Shown: positions 1-7,487 of the stretch, in pieces
Position numbering within the stretch: the first letter of the stretch is position 1
Layout of the letters: the number at the start of each line of letters is the position of its first letter
Assembly: GCF_003946395.1 (NCBI RefSeq)
Contig: NZ_RHNZ01000008.1
Span: forward strand, 1-64,000
Direction of reading: 5' to 3'
From: Levilactobacillus fuyuanensis
GTDB lineage: Bacteria; Bacillota; Bacilli; Lactobacillales; Lactobacillaceae
Length of the DNA: 64,000 nucleotides
Program-made: the position numbers and the translations under genes
The notes under the pieces: generated by a model
Told to the model about the DNA's origin: nothing
Database searches by the model: none
The model's input: only the letters and a program-made list of their open reading frames with translations

Positions 1-1
1 T

Positions 2-52
2 TCGGCTCGTGGTTCCGACTACTACGGCCCACAGCGGACTTTCACCGCCTAG
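2..52 (+). CDS. C-terminal tail of an unidentified gene (partial)
   Basis: The first 50 bases read open in one frame as about 16 residues ending SDYYGPQRTFTA before a TAG stop. A hairpin and terminator follow, which fits the 3' end of a plus-strand gene entering from the left. The fragment is too short to assign a family, and a chance open stretch is possible. Confidence 0.3.
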   Translation, partial: SARGSDYYGPQRTFTA

Positions 53-77
53 TTAGCGCCCATGCCGGGCGCACTTT

Positions 78-117
78 AAAAAGAGAGAACCAGCGAAATT
101 TGCTGATTCTCCCTTTT
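78..117. terminator. Bidirectional intrinsic terminator
   Basis: A 10-bp stem (GAGAACCAGC with GCTGATTCTC, one wobble or mismatch) has an A-run on its left and a T-run on its right. It sits between the convergent left-edge reading frame and the mpg gene, so it can end both transcripts. Confidence 0.7.
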
Positions 118-130
118 TGATATTATTATT

Positions 131-760
131 CTAGTTTTTCCACCCATGGTTCTCGCGGTCCCAGTCACGCTTGCGACTCCCGGAGACAAAGGGGTTACCC
201 GCAACTGTGAAACGTAGCGGCCGGTCCTGCCAACTTCCGGCCGAGACACCGACCCGTGACGTGGCCACGATCTCTTTAGGCCGCCGCGTCATCTCAGACG
301 TAATTGTCAGATTCTGGGCACCGAGCATCGTCCGGTTTAAGTCCTTGGACTGAATACCCAACGCTGCCATCAGCTTACCGGGACCGTTCGTCACATCTGG
401 CACCGGCTTGTCTCGATTCTGCTGCATCAGGTCTAAGCCCTCGTGTGGTTCGATCCCGCGAATCAGGATTCCTTGGGGTGTCCCCTCGGCCTGCGTGGCG
501 ACGTCAAACATGTAGTAGCCCCGCAGAATATAGATGTAGATTGTCCCCGGTGCATCATACAAAGCGGCGTTGGCGGCCGTGTAGCGGCCATTGAACGCGT
601 GTGCCGCCGTGTCCTTTTCACCTAGGTAGGCCTCGGCCTCAACAATCCACCCACTCATTTTTCCAGCTGGGCTGTCGTAGACCAACTCGTGACCCAGCAA
701 CTCCTGCGCAATCTGTGGCGTGGAGCGCCCAGTAAAGAATTCTGATAAGGAATCTGACAT
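131..760 (-). CDS. mpg: DNA-3-methyladenine glycosylase, AAG/MPG family
   Basis: This base-excision repair enzyme removes 3-methyladenine and other alkylated purines from DNA in the cytoplasm. The AAG-family landmarks are visible: VEAEAYLGEKDTAAHAF near the N-terminus holds the active-site Glu region, and YIYILRGYYMFDV, ILIRGIEP and NGPGKL follow in order. At 209 residues it has normal bacterial length. I start at the ATG preceded by GGAGGAG at about 5 nt; the in-frame TTG five codons upstream lies before that Shine-Dalgarno and is unlikely. It is one of three 3-methyladenine-glycosylase-type genes in the window, and the two others belong to the unrelated Tag family. Monocistronic, ending at a bidirectional terminator. 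Confidence 0.93.
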   Translation of the reverse strand: MSDSLSEFFTGRSTPQIAQELLGHELVYDSPAGKMSGWIVEAEAYLGEKDTAAHAFNGRYTAANAALYDAPGTIYIYILRGYYMFDVATQAEGTPQGILIRGIEPHEGLDLMQQNRDKPVPDVTNGPGKLMAALGIQSKDLNRTMLGAQNLTITSEMTRRPKEIVATSRVGVSAGSWQDRPLRFTVAGNPFVSGSRKRDWDRENHGWKN

Positions 761-813
761 TAACTTCTCCTCCAATTTACTATGTTAGAATGGAGCCATG
801 GAGATGATACGTG

Positions 814-1206
814 ATGGCAATTAAATGTGAACGAATCTATACAAAACCCGCTGACCTCAAGGGTTACCGGGTCCTCGTCGACCGTCTGTGGCCACGAGGA
901 ATTTCCAAGGTCAACGCGCAACTGGCGTCCTGGGAAAAGGAAATGGGCCCCACGACCGAACTGCGGAAATGGTTCAACCATGAACCCGAAAAATTTCCAG
1001 AATTCAAAAAACGCTACGTTACTGAACTCGAAGCTAACGAAGCGTTACCCGCCTTCTTGGACTTAGTCGCCGAACAACTCAACGACCAAGATGTTATTCT
1101 ATTATACGGCGCCAAGGATGAAGAACACAACCAAGCGATTATCTTAAAGGAATTTCTGCTCAAACACTTAGCTGACCAAGTGCCCGCTGAACGGCTGACA
1201 GACTAA
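814..1206 (+). CDS. DUF488 family protein
   Basis: A 130-residue cytoplasmic protein of the DUF488 family, whose biochemical role is not established. Family marks include the N-terminal ERIYTKPADLKGYRVLVDRL segment followed by WPRGISK, a central WFNHEP, and the C-terminal ILLYGAKDEEHNQA. GGAGA lies 9 nt before the chosen ATG; a GTG one codon upstream is the alternative start. Its last 47 bases overlap the 3' end of the convergent HAD gene, so the two transcripts are antisense over that stretch. It is divergent from mpg, with only 53 bp between the two starts. Confidence 0.85.
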   Translation: MAIKCERIYTKPADLKGYRVLVDRLWPRGISKVNAQLASWEKEMGPTTELRKWFNHEPEKFPEFKKRYVTELEANEALPAFLDLVAEQLNDQDVILLYGAKDEEHNQAIILKEFLLKHLADQVPAERLTD

Positions 1207-1837
1207 GCTCCCGGGTACTGGCCAGCATGGCATCAGCCTGTGGGAGATTCTTAGCGTTGATGCCCACCGTGAAGCACCCCGCTGCCTTGGCAGACCGCAC
1301 GCCGGTCACGGTATCCTCAAAGGCCACACAGTCTTCCGGGTTCTGATGGATCAACGCCGCCGCTGCCAAGTAGACGTCCGGCGCTGGCTTGCTGGCCTTC
1401 AAACTCGCTGCCGGTACAATCCGTGGAAAGTACTTGGCTAGTCCCAAATGGGAAATCTCCGCCGGAGCATTGGCCGAAGCGGACGCCAAGGCCATGGGAT
1501 ACTCCGCCGCCACGAGTTCATCCAGGAACGCCGTGACGCCGGGGAGACAGTTAGCCGGCGTCAGAGCCGCCACATACTGTCGGTACAGGTCGTTTTCGTG
1601 ATTTGTGAGCCGTAGTCGCTGTTCGGGTGTAAACTCGCTCTCACGGCCCACAGAGGCCAATATGACCGTCAGTGAATCCGCTCTGCTCATCCCTGGTAAA
1701 GTTGCCGCGAGCTGGTCGGTCCACGGAATGTGTAGCTCCTGTGCAATCGTTTGCCAAGAAGCCAAATGGTATTGCCAAGAATCGGCCAACACCCCGTGTA
1801 AATCAAACAGAAAGCCGCGTAAATGTCGTGTTTGCAT
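1160..1837 (-). CDS. HAD-superfamily hydrolase, beta-phosphoglucomutase-like
   Basis: A 225-residue HAD protein with the helical cap typical of beta-phosphoglucomutases and small sugar-phosphate phosphatases. Motif I is FDLHGVLADS: nucleophile Asp12 is present, but the second Asp of DxD (the general acid/base) is His14. Motif II (ALASASAN), the motif III Lys (KASKPAPDVYL) and motif IV (AFEDTVTGV) look intact. A cre site just downstream of a TATAAT box suggests CcpA repression, fitting a sugar-metabolic role. Whether it is a working mutase or phosphatase is uncertain because of the His substitution. SD GAGGGGGAG precedes the ATG. Convergent with the DUF488 gene. Confidence 0.85.
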   Translation of the reverse strand: MQTRHLRGFLFDLHGVLADSWQYHLASWQTIAQELHIPWTDQLAATLPGMSRADSLTVILASVGRESEFTPEQRLRLTNHENDLYRQYVAALTPANCLPGVTAFLDELVAAEYPMALASASANAPAEISHLGLAKYFPRIVPAASLKASKPAPDVYLAAAALIHQNPEDCVAFEDTVTGVRSAKAAGCFTVGINAKNLPQADAMLASTRELSLSAVQRALGQLSV

Positions 1838-1852
1838 GAGAACTCCCCCTCG

Positions 1853-1866
1853 TGAAAGCGTTTCAA
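1853..1866 (-). promoter_or_regulatory. cre site (CcpA operator) upstream of the HAD gene
   Basis: TGAAAGCGTTTCAA matches the catabolite-responsive element consensus, including the central CG. It lies between a TATAAT -10 box at about 1876-1881 (minus strand) and the HAD start codon. A downstream position like this normally gives roadblock repression in the presence of preferred sugars. The -35 box is not clear. Confidence 0.7.
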
Positions 1867-1887
1867 TTTACGACTATTATACACCAA

Positions 1888-1928
1888 AACAAAATGGTTC
1901 ACCGCTTTAAACTATGCGGTGAACCATT
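1888..1928 (-). terminator. Intrinsic terminator of the usp gene
   Basis: A perfect 13-bp stem (AATGGTTCACCGC with GCGGTGAACCATT) is followed on the minus strand by TTTTGTTTT. It begins a few bases after the usp stop codon and separates that gene from the HAD gene. Confidence 0.9.
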
Positions 1929-1934
1929 GTTAAT

Positions 1935-2393
1935 TTAACGAATTACGATAACTGAAACGTCCGACTTCTTGGCGAGCCGCAATCCGATAGCACCGGGATG
2001 CCCGTGGCTAGCGAAGTCAACGTCCGCGCCACAAACAACCAAGTCCGGCTTGAACTCCGGAATAATTTTGTCGAGCACGACATCATCGACGTCGCCCCCT
2101 TCGCCCACGATGGACCGCACATCATTCACGCCAAAAGCCGTTGCTTTGTCGGCATACTCCTTGACGATGGCCTTTAGCTCATCGCGTTTTGCATTAAGCT
2201 TGTCTGGCATCAGCGACTCATAGATACTGATGTCATTGCTTTCCAGCACAGAGGCAATGCCCAAGTGTGCTTGGTAATCACGCGCCATCGTCATCGCGAA
2301 TCGGAATGCGCGGCTAGTCGAGGGCCGGTCGTCCTCGTCGATCGTGATTAAAATTCGCCGGAAAAATAGTGGATTATTACTTTCGTCTGCCAT
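1935..2393 (-). CDS. Universal stress protein (UspA family)
   Basis: A 152-residue single-domain Usp. The fold is recognisable from the N-terminal RRILITIDEDDRPS strand and loop, the central acidic helices, and the C-terminal DLVVCGADVDF and SDVSVIVIR strands. The ATP-binding signature of the MJ0577-like subfamily (G-2X-G-9X-G-S/T) is not evident in the GADVDFASHGHPGAIG stretch, so it may not bind ATP. SD GGAGGG precedes the ATG, and an extended -10 (TGATACAAT) lies about 40 bp upstream. Likely monocistronic, with its own terminator. Exact cellular role unknown. Confidence 0.88.
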   Translation of the reverse strand: MADESNNPLFFRRILITIDEDDRPSTSRAFRFAMTMARDYQAHLGIASVLESNDISIYESLMPDKLNAKRDELKAIVKEYADKATAFGVNDVRSIVGEGGDVDDVVLDKIIPEFKPDLVVCGADVDFASHGHPGAIGLRLAKKSDVSVIVIR

Positions 2394-2568
2394 AAAAACC
2401 CTCCTGCAATCAATGGTGACACGGCCTTATTGTATCATACCTGGTGAATAAAATACTTTCTGGCAATAAACGATAATGCCAAATTAATTTTAACCAAACA
2501 CGACTCTAAATTAATGCTGCTTCGAATAGAAATTATCAATCCAAAGAAATGCCTACATCAACAAAAAA

Positions 2569-3243
2569 TCAATCCATTTTACCACTTACAAGTTGTGCCA
2601 CCGATTTACCTGCCTTTGCAATTGAAACGAGCTGCTTTTTTACCGAAGCTGTGACAGCATAGCATAAATTCACGTCTTTTCCTTGAAGATAGTAAATCTT
2701 CTTCTCATGACGTTTTAAAATCTCCTGCAATTTATGAACCGAGTCGTTATCTACTTTATCTTTTCCGTCACCTTGCAATGCTGTACTTCCATCTCTTCCC
2801 CAAGCTAGTAAAACATAGTCGGAAGCCTCCAAGGCCATTGCTAAAGATTTGAGTGACATCTCACTTATATGCTTTGCTTCTTTAGATAGTCCACTTGCAT
2901 TATCTGATGGCTCTGTATATAAATCGTATTGAACATAATGCCCAATTTGTTCATCCATACTCTGCAATTTATCTGTAAATAGATAGATTCCCCGCGCACG
3001 TGTTGGTTCCATATTTTCTTTATCACTGTTGTCGCCCTTCTTAGAGGGTACTGAAGTATCGACCGACTTAGGATTAAAACCAACTGCAAGTACTGTTTTT
3101 CCGCCTTCTTTATTGACACAAACAACTGAATGGTGCCGATACATATCTACTCTAGCTAAACTAGAGTACTTCCCAAGCCGACGACATTCGGAACTCGTTC
3201 CAACATAGGCTGGTTTATCATTAAAACTGAAATCGTGATCCAT
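2569..3243 (-). CDS. DUF1643-like protein of unknown function
   Basis: A 224-residue soluble protein. A VLAVGFNPKSV segment near residue 55-65 and DYVLLAWGRDG near residue 145-155 resemble the two most conserved blocks of DUF1643 proteins (NPS and AWG motifs), but the match is loose and I cannot assign a function. The gene is clearly richer in A+T than its neighbours, and a TATAAT -10 box lies at 3284-3289. That composition, and its isolation between a stress gene and a transporter, fits recent acquisition. GAGGAG precedes the ATG. The main alternative is a strain-specific orphan unrelated to DUF1643. Confidence 0.55.
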   Translation of the reverse strand: MDHDFSFNDKPAYVGTSSECRRLGKYSSLARVDMYRHHSVVCVNKEGGKTVLAVGFNPKSVDTSVPSKKGDNSDKENMEPTRARGIYLFTDKLQSMDEQIGHYVQYDLYTEPSDNASGLSKEAKHISEMSLKSLAMALEASDYVLLAWGRDGSTALQGDGKDKVDNDSVHKLQEILKRHEKKIYYLQGKDVNLCYAVTASVKKQLVSIAKAGKSVAQLVSGKMD

Positions 3244-3353
3244 TGTAATTACTCCTCACATAAAATTATTCTTTCATAATGACATTATATAATAATTTCA
3301 ATTTCCGTTTAGCGTCATTTCACTGCCAGATTTTCACTTCTTCAATAGCCCAC

Positions 3354-3387
3354 GAAAAAACGCCCTCCAATTTTTAGAAGGCGTTTC
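3354..3387 (-). terminator. Intrinsic terminator downstream of the BCCT gene
   Basis: On the minus strand AAACGCCTTCT pairs with GGAGGGCGTTT, allowing G-U pairs, followed by a T-run. It lies about 180 bp past the BCCT stop codon, after the long hairpin at 3464-3554, and is the first good terminator for that gene. Confidence 0.75.
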
Positions 3388-3463
3388 GTGTTTGATTTCA
3401 TAGTTGTTTGGTGCCGTTGAATTCTCTCTAGTGAAAACAGCGGCTTCCGAAACGTGTTCCTTC

Positions 3464-3554
3464 GGGCAGGCCCCTGCGCTTAACCCGCCTAAGCACCGGC
3501 CCGGTTCCACCGGGCGGGCACTTAGGCCCGTTAATGCTCAGGACCTAACCGCCC
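3464..3554. repeat. Long imperfect hairpin next to the BCCT stop codon
   Basis: The 91 bases fold on themselves almost end to end. Paired blocks from outside to inside are GGGC/GCCC, AGG/CCT, TTAAC/GTTAA, GCCTAAG/CTTAGGC and GCCCGG/CCGGGC around a five-base TTCCA loop. No T-run follows, so it is not a simple terminator. It may stabilise the BCCT mRNA 3' end or be a degenerate small mobile palindrome. Its sequence is unrelated to the A-F repeat family. Confidence 0.65.
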
Positions 3555-3565
3555 TCAGTCACACT

Positions 3566-5179
3566 CTACCTTGCATGGTCCGGCGACAAAATCATCGGGC
3601 CCCGTACCGCACGTGGTAATTCGACGGTAATCCGCCGTACGACGACTGGTTGTGGGACAACCACTGGTGCTGGCTTTGGCTTGGCTGCCAACATGTGCCA
3701 GATTGAATGCAACAACAGAATGCAGACAAACATCAGTGGGAATCCAGCAATCGTTGACACCGTTTGAACGGTCTTGAACCCACCGACCATCACGATCCCG
3801 AAGGAGAAGATGATGAAGACGATGACCCAGATCATTCGGTTCCAACGACTTGGTTCTTCACCGTCATCCAAGTGAAGACTGGTGAAAGATGACACGATGA
3901 AGGCTGACGATGAAATCGTCGTGGCCAAGAAGATGAAACAAGAGATACAGTACAGTGCCAAGATAATCATCTTAAATGGCAACGTTGCGATAACCGTGGC
4001 GACCACGGCGGCTTGACCTTGCGTATTTAAAATGTGAACCAAGTTAACGGCACCGGTCTGTTGGAGCCACAGGGAGTAGCCCCCGAAGATGGCGTAAAAA
4101 CTCATGCACCCTAAGGCACCGTAAGTTAACATCCCAACTAAGACCTGACGAATCGTCCGGCCCTTGGAGATCCGGGCAATGAACAGACCCATGACGGGCA
4201 TGTAGGATAACCACCAGCCCCAGTAGAAGATGGTTTCCTGCTGAGCGGTACTATCCCCACCGTTAGGCATGGTATTCGTTGACATTGCGATAAACTTTTG
4301 GGCCATTAACCCAATACTGTTGGTTTCAGAATTTAAAATATAAACAGTGGGTCCAATGATTAAAATAATAGCTAATAGACCCAGCGCCGTCCAAATATGG
4401 GCGGAACTCAAGCGGTTGATTCCCCCGTTTAACCCATGGAAAACGGTGACCGCAAACAGAATAAACAAAATGATAAAGAGTTCAATTTTAAGCATGAGGT
4501 TATCTTGAACCCCAGTCAACCGGCTGAGAACTTTGGAAATAATCGGAATTTCCATCCCGACGGACGAACCGATCCCGCCCATAATTCCAAAGACAACTAA
4601 GAAGTCGACGACGTGCCGTGCAATAACTTTCCCCGTGCTGTCACCTTGGAGACTGGTGATAGCGGCACTGACCCGTTGAACCTTGGCGTGCTTCACGTAC
4701 AGGACGTAAGCAATCGCAATCGTTGCTGGTGCGAACATCATCCAAGCCATTGGCCCCCAGTTGAACTGCCCCATCATGTGGGCAGCGCTGTAGGCGTTAC
4801 TTGAGAATGGCTTAAACCCGAAAGCTGGGTGTTGCAGGTACCGCAGTGGATCAACGATGGACAGCATCAAAATGCTGGCATCGATCGCCGTGGCGAAGAC
4901 CATTGACCCCCACTGAAAATTACTGTAGTGGGGCTTGTCATTGGCATCACCCAACTTAATTTTACCAAACTTACCAAATGCTAAATACATAAAAAATAAG
5001 AAGTTGATCACGTACACCATCATATAGGCCCATGACATGCGAGTATCAATCCAGTTCAATAGAGAACTCAGAGTGGTTTGTAATTGGTTACCACCTAAGA
5101 TAAATAGCAATGACGCGAGAATAAATAAAACGATGGTTGGTACGAATACTAACTTATCAATATTTTTACGCGCTAAAAT
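3566..5179 (-). CDS. BCCT-family transporter (glycine betaine/carnitine/choline type)
   Basis: A membrane carrier for quaternary ammonium compounds, about 537 residues with 12 predicted helices. Diagnostic marks are the WGWWLSYMPVMGLFIAR region followed by ISKGRTIRQ, FGIMGGIGSSVGMEIP, and the glycine-rich FHGLNGGINRL. The only ATG/GTG/TTG start in frame is a TTG at 5110, which would cut off the first helix (VFVPTIVLFILASLLFIL). Upstream, GAGGAGG lies exactly 7 nt before an in-frame ATT at 5177-5179, and a stop codon closes the frame just beyond. I therefore call ATT as the start. An unusually long Pro/Val-rich then Arg-rich tail follows the last helix. Substrate not predictable. Confidence 0.85.
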   Translation of the reverse strand: MLARKNIDKLVFVPTIVLFILASLLFILGGNQLQTTLSSLLNWIDTRMSWAYMMVYVINFLFFMYLAFGKFGKIKLGDANDKPHYSNFQWGSMVFATAIDASILMLSIVDPLRYLQHPAFGFKPFSSNAYSAAHMMGQFNWGPMAWMMFAPATIAIAYVLYVKHAKVQRVSAAITSLQGDSTGKVIARHVVDFLVVFGIMGGIGSSVGMEIPIISKVLSRLTGVQDNLMLKIELFIILFILFAVTVFHGLNGGINRLSSAHIWTALGLLAIILIIGPTVYILNSETNSIGLMAQKFIAMSTNTMPNGGDSTAQQETIFYWGWWLSYMPVMGLFIARISKGRTIRQVLVGMLTYGALGCMSFYAIFGGYSLWLQQTGAVNLVHILNTQGQAAVVATVIATLPFKMIILALYCISCFIFLATTISSSAFIVSSFTSLHLDDGEEPSRWNRMIWVIVFIIFSFGIVMVGGFKTVQTVSTIAGFPLMFVCILLLHSIWHMLAAKPKPAPVVVPQPVVVRRITVELPRAVRGPMILSPDHAR

Positions 5180-5202
5180 AAATAATCCTCCTCATTTGTT
5201 TC

Positions 5203-5220
5203 CTGGGAGTGAACTCCCAG
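5203..5220 (-). promoter_or_regulatory. Leader hairpin just upstream of the BCCT ribosome-binding site
   Basis: A perfect 8-bp stem (CTGGGAGT with ACTCCCAG, 2-nt loop) ends about 10 nt before the GAGGAGG of the BCCT gene. It may influence translation start or mRNA stability. No T-run follows it in the transcription direction. Confidence 0.5.
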
Positions 5221-5350
5221 CGGTCATGTTCAGAAGAGATTGTACGAAAAAAGCGCTAAACGGGGTCGTTACACGAGCCACCTGTACAGCGCCATTACGG
5301 TTGAATACAAATTGCCTACGCAAATCTCTTTGAATCAATATCCAAAGTCT

Positions 5351-5356
5351 ATTATA
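5351..5356 (-). promoter_or_regulatory. -10 box and long leader of the BCCT gene
   Basis: TATAAT on the minus strand gives a predicted 5' leader of roughly 165 nt before the ATT start. The -35 region is weak (TTTTAC at 17 bp). The leader matches no T-box or riboswitch that I recognise. Confidence 0.5.
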
Positions 5357-5411
5357 CGCGGTCGCTAGGATTAGTAAAATCTTGCTGATGGATAAGTTTT
5401 TTCTTTTGGAA

Positions 5412-5425
5412 TTAAAGCGTTTACA
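5412..5425 (-). promoter_or_regulatory. cre site upstream of the BCCT promoter
   Basis: TGTAAACGCTTTAA on the minus strand fits the CcpA operator consensus. It lies about 60 bp upstream of the TATAAT box, a position where CcpA can activate as well as repress. Confidence 0.55.
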
Positions 5426-5489
5426 TAGCCAATGCCTATTGCATTCTAAGAATTTGATTAGATTTTAGGCAATAGCTTAACTCTTTGTC

Positions 5490-6095
5490 TCAGTCAAGCT
5501 TTTCTGGCCACTGCGCCTTGGCTGCGGCATTTCCAGTGGGACCGTTATCAATTTTCTTGATAACGTGGGCTGGATTTCCGACCAGAACCACGTCATCCCC
5601 AAAGGATTTCGTAACAACGGCACCGGCACCAACAACGACGTTATTCCCTAGCGTGACACCAGGTAGGACCGTGACGTTACCACCGAACCAGGCGTTATCA
5701 CCAATGGTAATGGGCGCGCCCATTTCGACATCGTTGACCCGGGCCATCGCGTTCAGTGGGTGCACTGGCGTGTAAAGCCCAACGTTGGGGCCGAAGTAGC
5801 AGTGCTCACCAATGGTGATGGGACAAGTGTCCAGCAGGGTCATGTTGTAATTACCATAGAAGTGGTCGCCAATGTGAATATTCCAGCCGTAATCGTATTC
5901 GAGGCCGGCTTCAATGAAGAAGTCATCCCCACTATCCGCGATTAACTTCCGGTAACCATCGTTGCGCTCAGCGTTGTCGTCCAATTGGTTAACGGCACGC
6001 AGTTGCTTTCGTGCGGCGACTCGCCGGTCAATCAGTTCTGGATCGAATTGATTGTAGGGTTGCCCCGCCGTCATTTTTTCCCGTTCTGTTGCCAT
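5490..6095 (-). CDS. maa: Maltose/galactoside O-acetyltransferase family protein
   Basis: A 201-residue left-handed beta-helix (hexapeptide repeat) enzyme that transfers acetyl from acetyl-CoA to sugar hydroxyls. The N-terminal mac domain is visible (MTAGQPYNQFDPEL), followed by the repeat turns ITIGEHCYFGPNVG, ITIGDNAWFGGNVTVLPGV and LGNNVVVGAGAVV. The catalytic His is in YTPVHPL. The ATG at 6095 is taken as start, with AGGAG 11 nt upstream; a GTG four codons earlier overlaps that Shine-Dalgarno. Sugar specificity cannot be read from sequence. Likely transcribed alone; repeat element A lies upstream. Confidence 0.88.
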   Translation of the reverse strand: MATEREKMTAGQPYNQFDPELIDRRVAARKQLRAVNQLDDNAERNDGYRKLIADSGDDFFIEAGLEYDYGWNIHIGDHFYGNYNMTLLDTCPITIGEHCYFGPNVGLYTPVHPLNAMARVNDVEMGAPITIGDNAWFGGNVTVLPGVTLGNNVVVGAGAVVTKSFGDDVVLVGNPAHVIKKIDNGPTGNAAAKAQWPEKLD

Positions 6096-6154
6096 GACAT
6101 AAATCACTCCTCTTGGCTTTCATGATACCACTTGCTAGGTGTTTTCTCTAAATC

Positions 6155-6373
6155 GGCAATAGTCAGTCTTCGCCTGCGGCTGCCAAGAATTCTGCCGCTG
6201 TGGGGACCGCCTGCAGCCAAAGGACGGGCTTCCGGCTTGGTTTGAAACCTCGCCAGGTTCAGGCGAGTTTCCAAACTCATCCCACGTTGTAAGGCCGGAA
6301 AGCCCACCGGTCTAACAACGTCGTCACGGCTAGCGCCATCCTTGGCCTCCTCCGGCTACGACAAGCTATTACC
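6155..6373 (+). repeat. Structured interspersed repeat, copy A (core 6170-6358)
   Basis: A full-length member of the six-copy family: it begins TCGCCTGCGGCTGCCAAG and ends CTTGGCCTCCTCCGGCTA. GCCAAG near the left end pairs with CTTGGC near the right end. Internal stems are CTCGCC/GGCGAG and GGGCTTCCGGC/GCCGGAAAGCCC. Outside the core, GGCAATAG (6155-6162) pairs with CTATTACC (6366-6373) with one mismatch. Open frames inside it are not convincing genes. It lies between maa and a small membrane protein gene. Confidence 0.85.
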
Positions 6374-6432
6374 CTGTCAAACACCCGTAGCATCGTATCA
6401 TAGTGGGTATTCATCACGAATAAACCCCTAGT

Positions 6433-6684
6433 TCATTGGCGGTTAGCTCTGATCAACGTGCCAATCCAGATTTTCAGACTCTCAATAATTAATATCAGAA
6501 TGAACAAGACCACATATACCGTGCAGAAAACTTCAATCCAGAACGACAACGACAGTGGTAACAAGAAACAAACGAGATCCAAGGTGGCCACTGGTCCCGT
6601 GGCCCATGCCAAAACTTTGAACCATTTTGGATATTTGGAAAATACGTTCACCCATGTGAATAGACTTAAAAATGTCTTCTTCAA
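6433..6684 (-). CDS. Small two-helix membrane protein
   Basis: An 83-residue protein with two hydrophobic segments (about 24-46, including ATGPVATLDLVCFLLPLSL, and 50-68) and a basic C-terminus. GGGGAG lies 6 nt before a TTG start, and TATAAT lies about 55 bp further upstream, so expression is plausible. I recognise no family. Its 3' end faces repeat copy A. Confidence 0.6.
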   Translation of the reverse strand: MKKTFLSLFTWVNVFSKYPKWFKVLAWATGPVATLDLVCFLLPLSLSFWIEVFCTVYVVLFILILIIESLKIWIGTLIRANRQ

Positions 6685-6826
6685 AATGTTCTCCCCTTTA
6701 GATCTAAGTCTTCAGATGACTCTAAGCCTAGTTTCCCCTGAAACACCTTAAATTATAGGCCTATCTGGTATCACCTCAGTTCAGCGTTGAAGATCTTCAA
6801 TAAACCTTAACTGCTTCGGTTTGTCC

Positions 6827-6858
6827 ATAAAAAAAGAATGAGCCACTAACACTCATTC
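6827..6858 (-). terminator. Terminator of the VOC gene
   Basis: On the minus strand GAATGAG pairs with CTCATTC around a nine-base loop and is followed by TTTTTTT. It lies about 36 bp past the VOC stop codon. Confidence 0.85.
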
Positions 6859-6894
6859 CTACAAAATTACTTATTTAATTGCACGCCACGATGC

Positions 6895-7359
6895 CTAGGC
6901 GTTGTCGTCCGCCGTTTCTCCTGGCATGGTCTGTTCACGCAAGATCCACGTGATGCCGTATGCATCGACGACCTGCCCCATCTTGCCTCCGGAGCTTTGT
7001 TCGCCGAAAGGACTGATGACCTTCACGTCGGACTTGAGCAGCCGTTGGTACAGACCCGCCAATTCCTTCACGCTGGCAGAGTCATCCGCATCGACGTCGA
7101 TCATTAACGAAATCAGCGTAGAAGACGTGGGTTGCCCCATCAAGGCGTCGGCACACTGAATGTCCAAGCCCAGAATCTTAAAACCACCGCTCATGGTCAT
7201 TTCGTCCAGGTTAACGGTAGGTGCTAACCCAAACTGTTCGACTTCCTCGGCCGTCGGGCTGACCCGGTAGGCGTTGGTTGCCCCAAAGACGCTCTGATAA
7301 TACGTAATGGCTTCTTTGGCGTTTTCAAATTCCAAATATGGAATTAACTTTGCTTGCAT
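6895..7359 (-). CDS. VOC (glyoxalase-fold) family protein, PhnB-like
   Basis: A 154-residue vicinal-oxygen-chelate protein of the PhnB / 3-demethylubiquinone methyltransferase-like group. It opens with KLIPYLEFENAKEAITYYQSVFGA and contains GQVVDAYGITWIL near the end, both typical. The canonical metal ligands of glyoxalase I are not evident, so enzymatic activity is uncertain. I start at the ATG coding MQAKLIP, where GGGG sits 8 nt upstream; two upstream in-frame starts lack a ribosome-binding site. Monocistronic. Confidence 0.8.
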   Translation of the reverse strand: MQAKLIPYLEFENAKEAITYYQSVFGATNAYRVSPTAEEVEQFGLAPTVNLDEMTMSGGFKILGLDIQCADALMGQPTSSTLISLMIDVDADDSASVKELAGLYQRLLKSDVKVISPFGEQSSGGKMGQVVDAYGITWILREQTMPGETADDNA

Positions 7360-7487
7360 CGTCGGTACCCCATTCATGACATAGTTTAGAAACAAATCGA
7401 CTGTCTAGTCACCGCTAGTCCGGTGCTAGTCTCCTCGATTAGATGAACCGTATTTTATCTCTAGCTGGTATTATACCCTTAATGGCC

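Noticed and set aside
6104-6307. 67-residue frame within repeat copy A
   Set aside because: Lies in the structured repeat; similar frames occur in other copies only because of the shared sequence.
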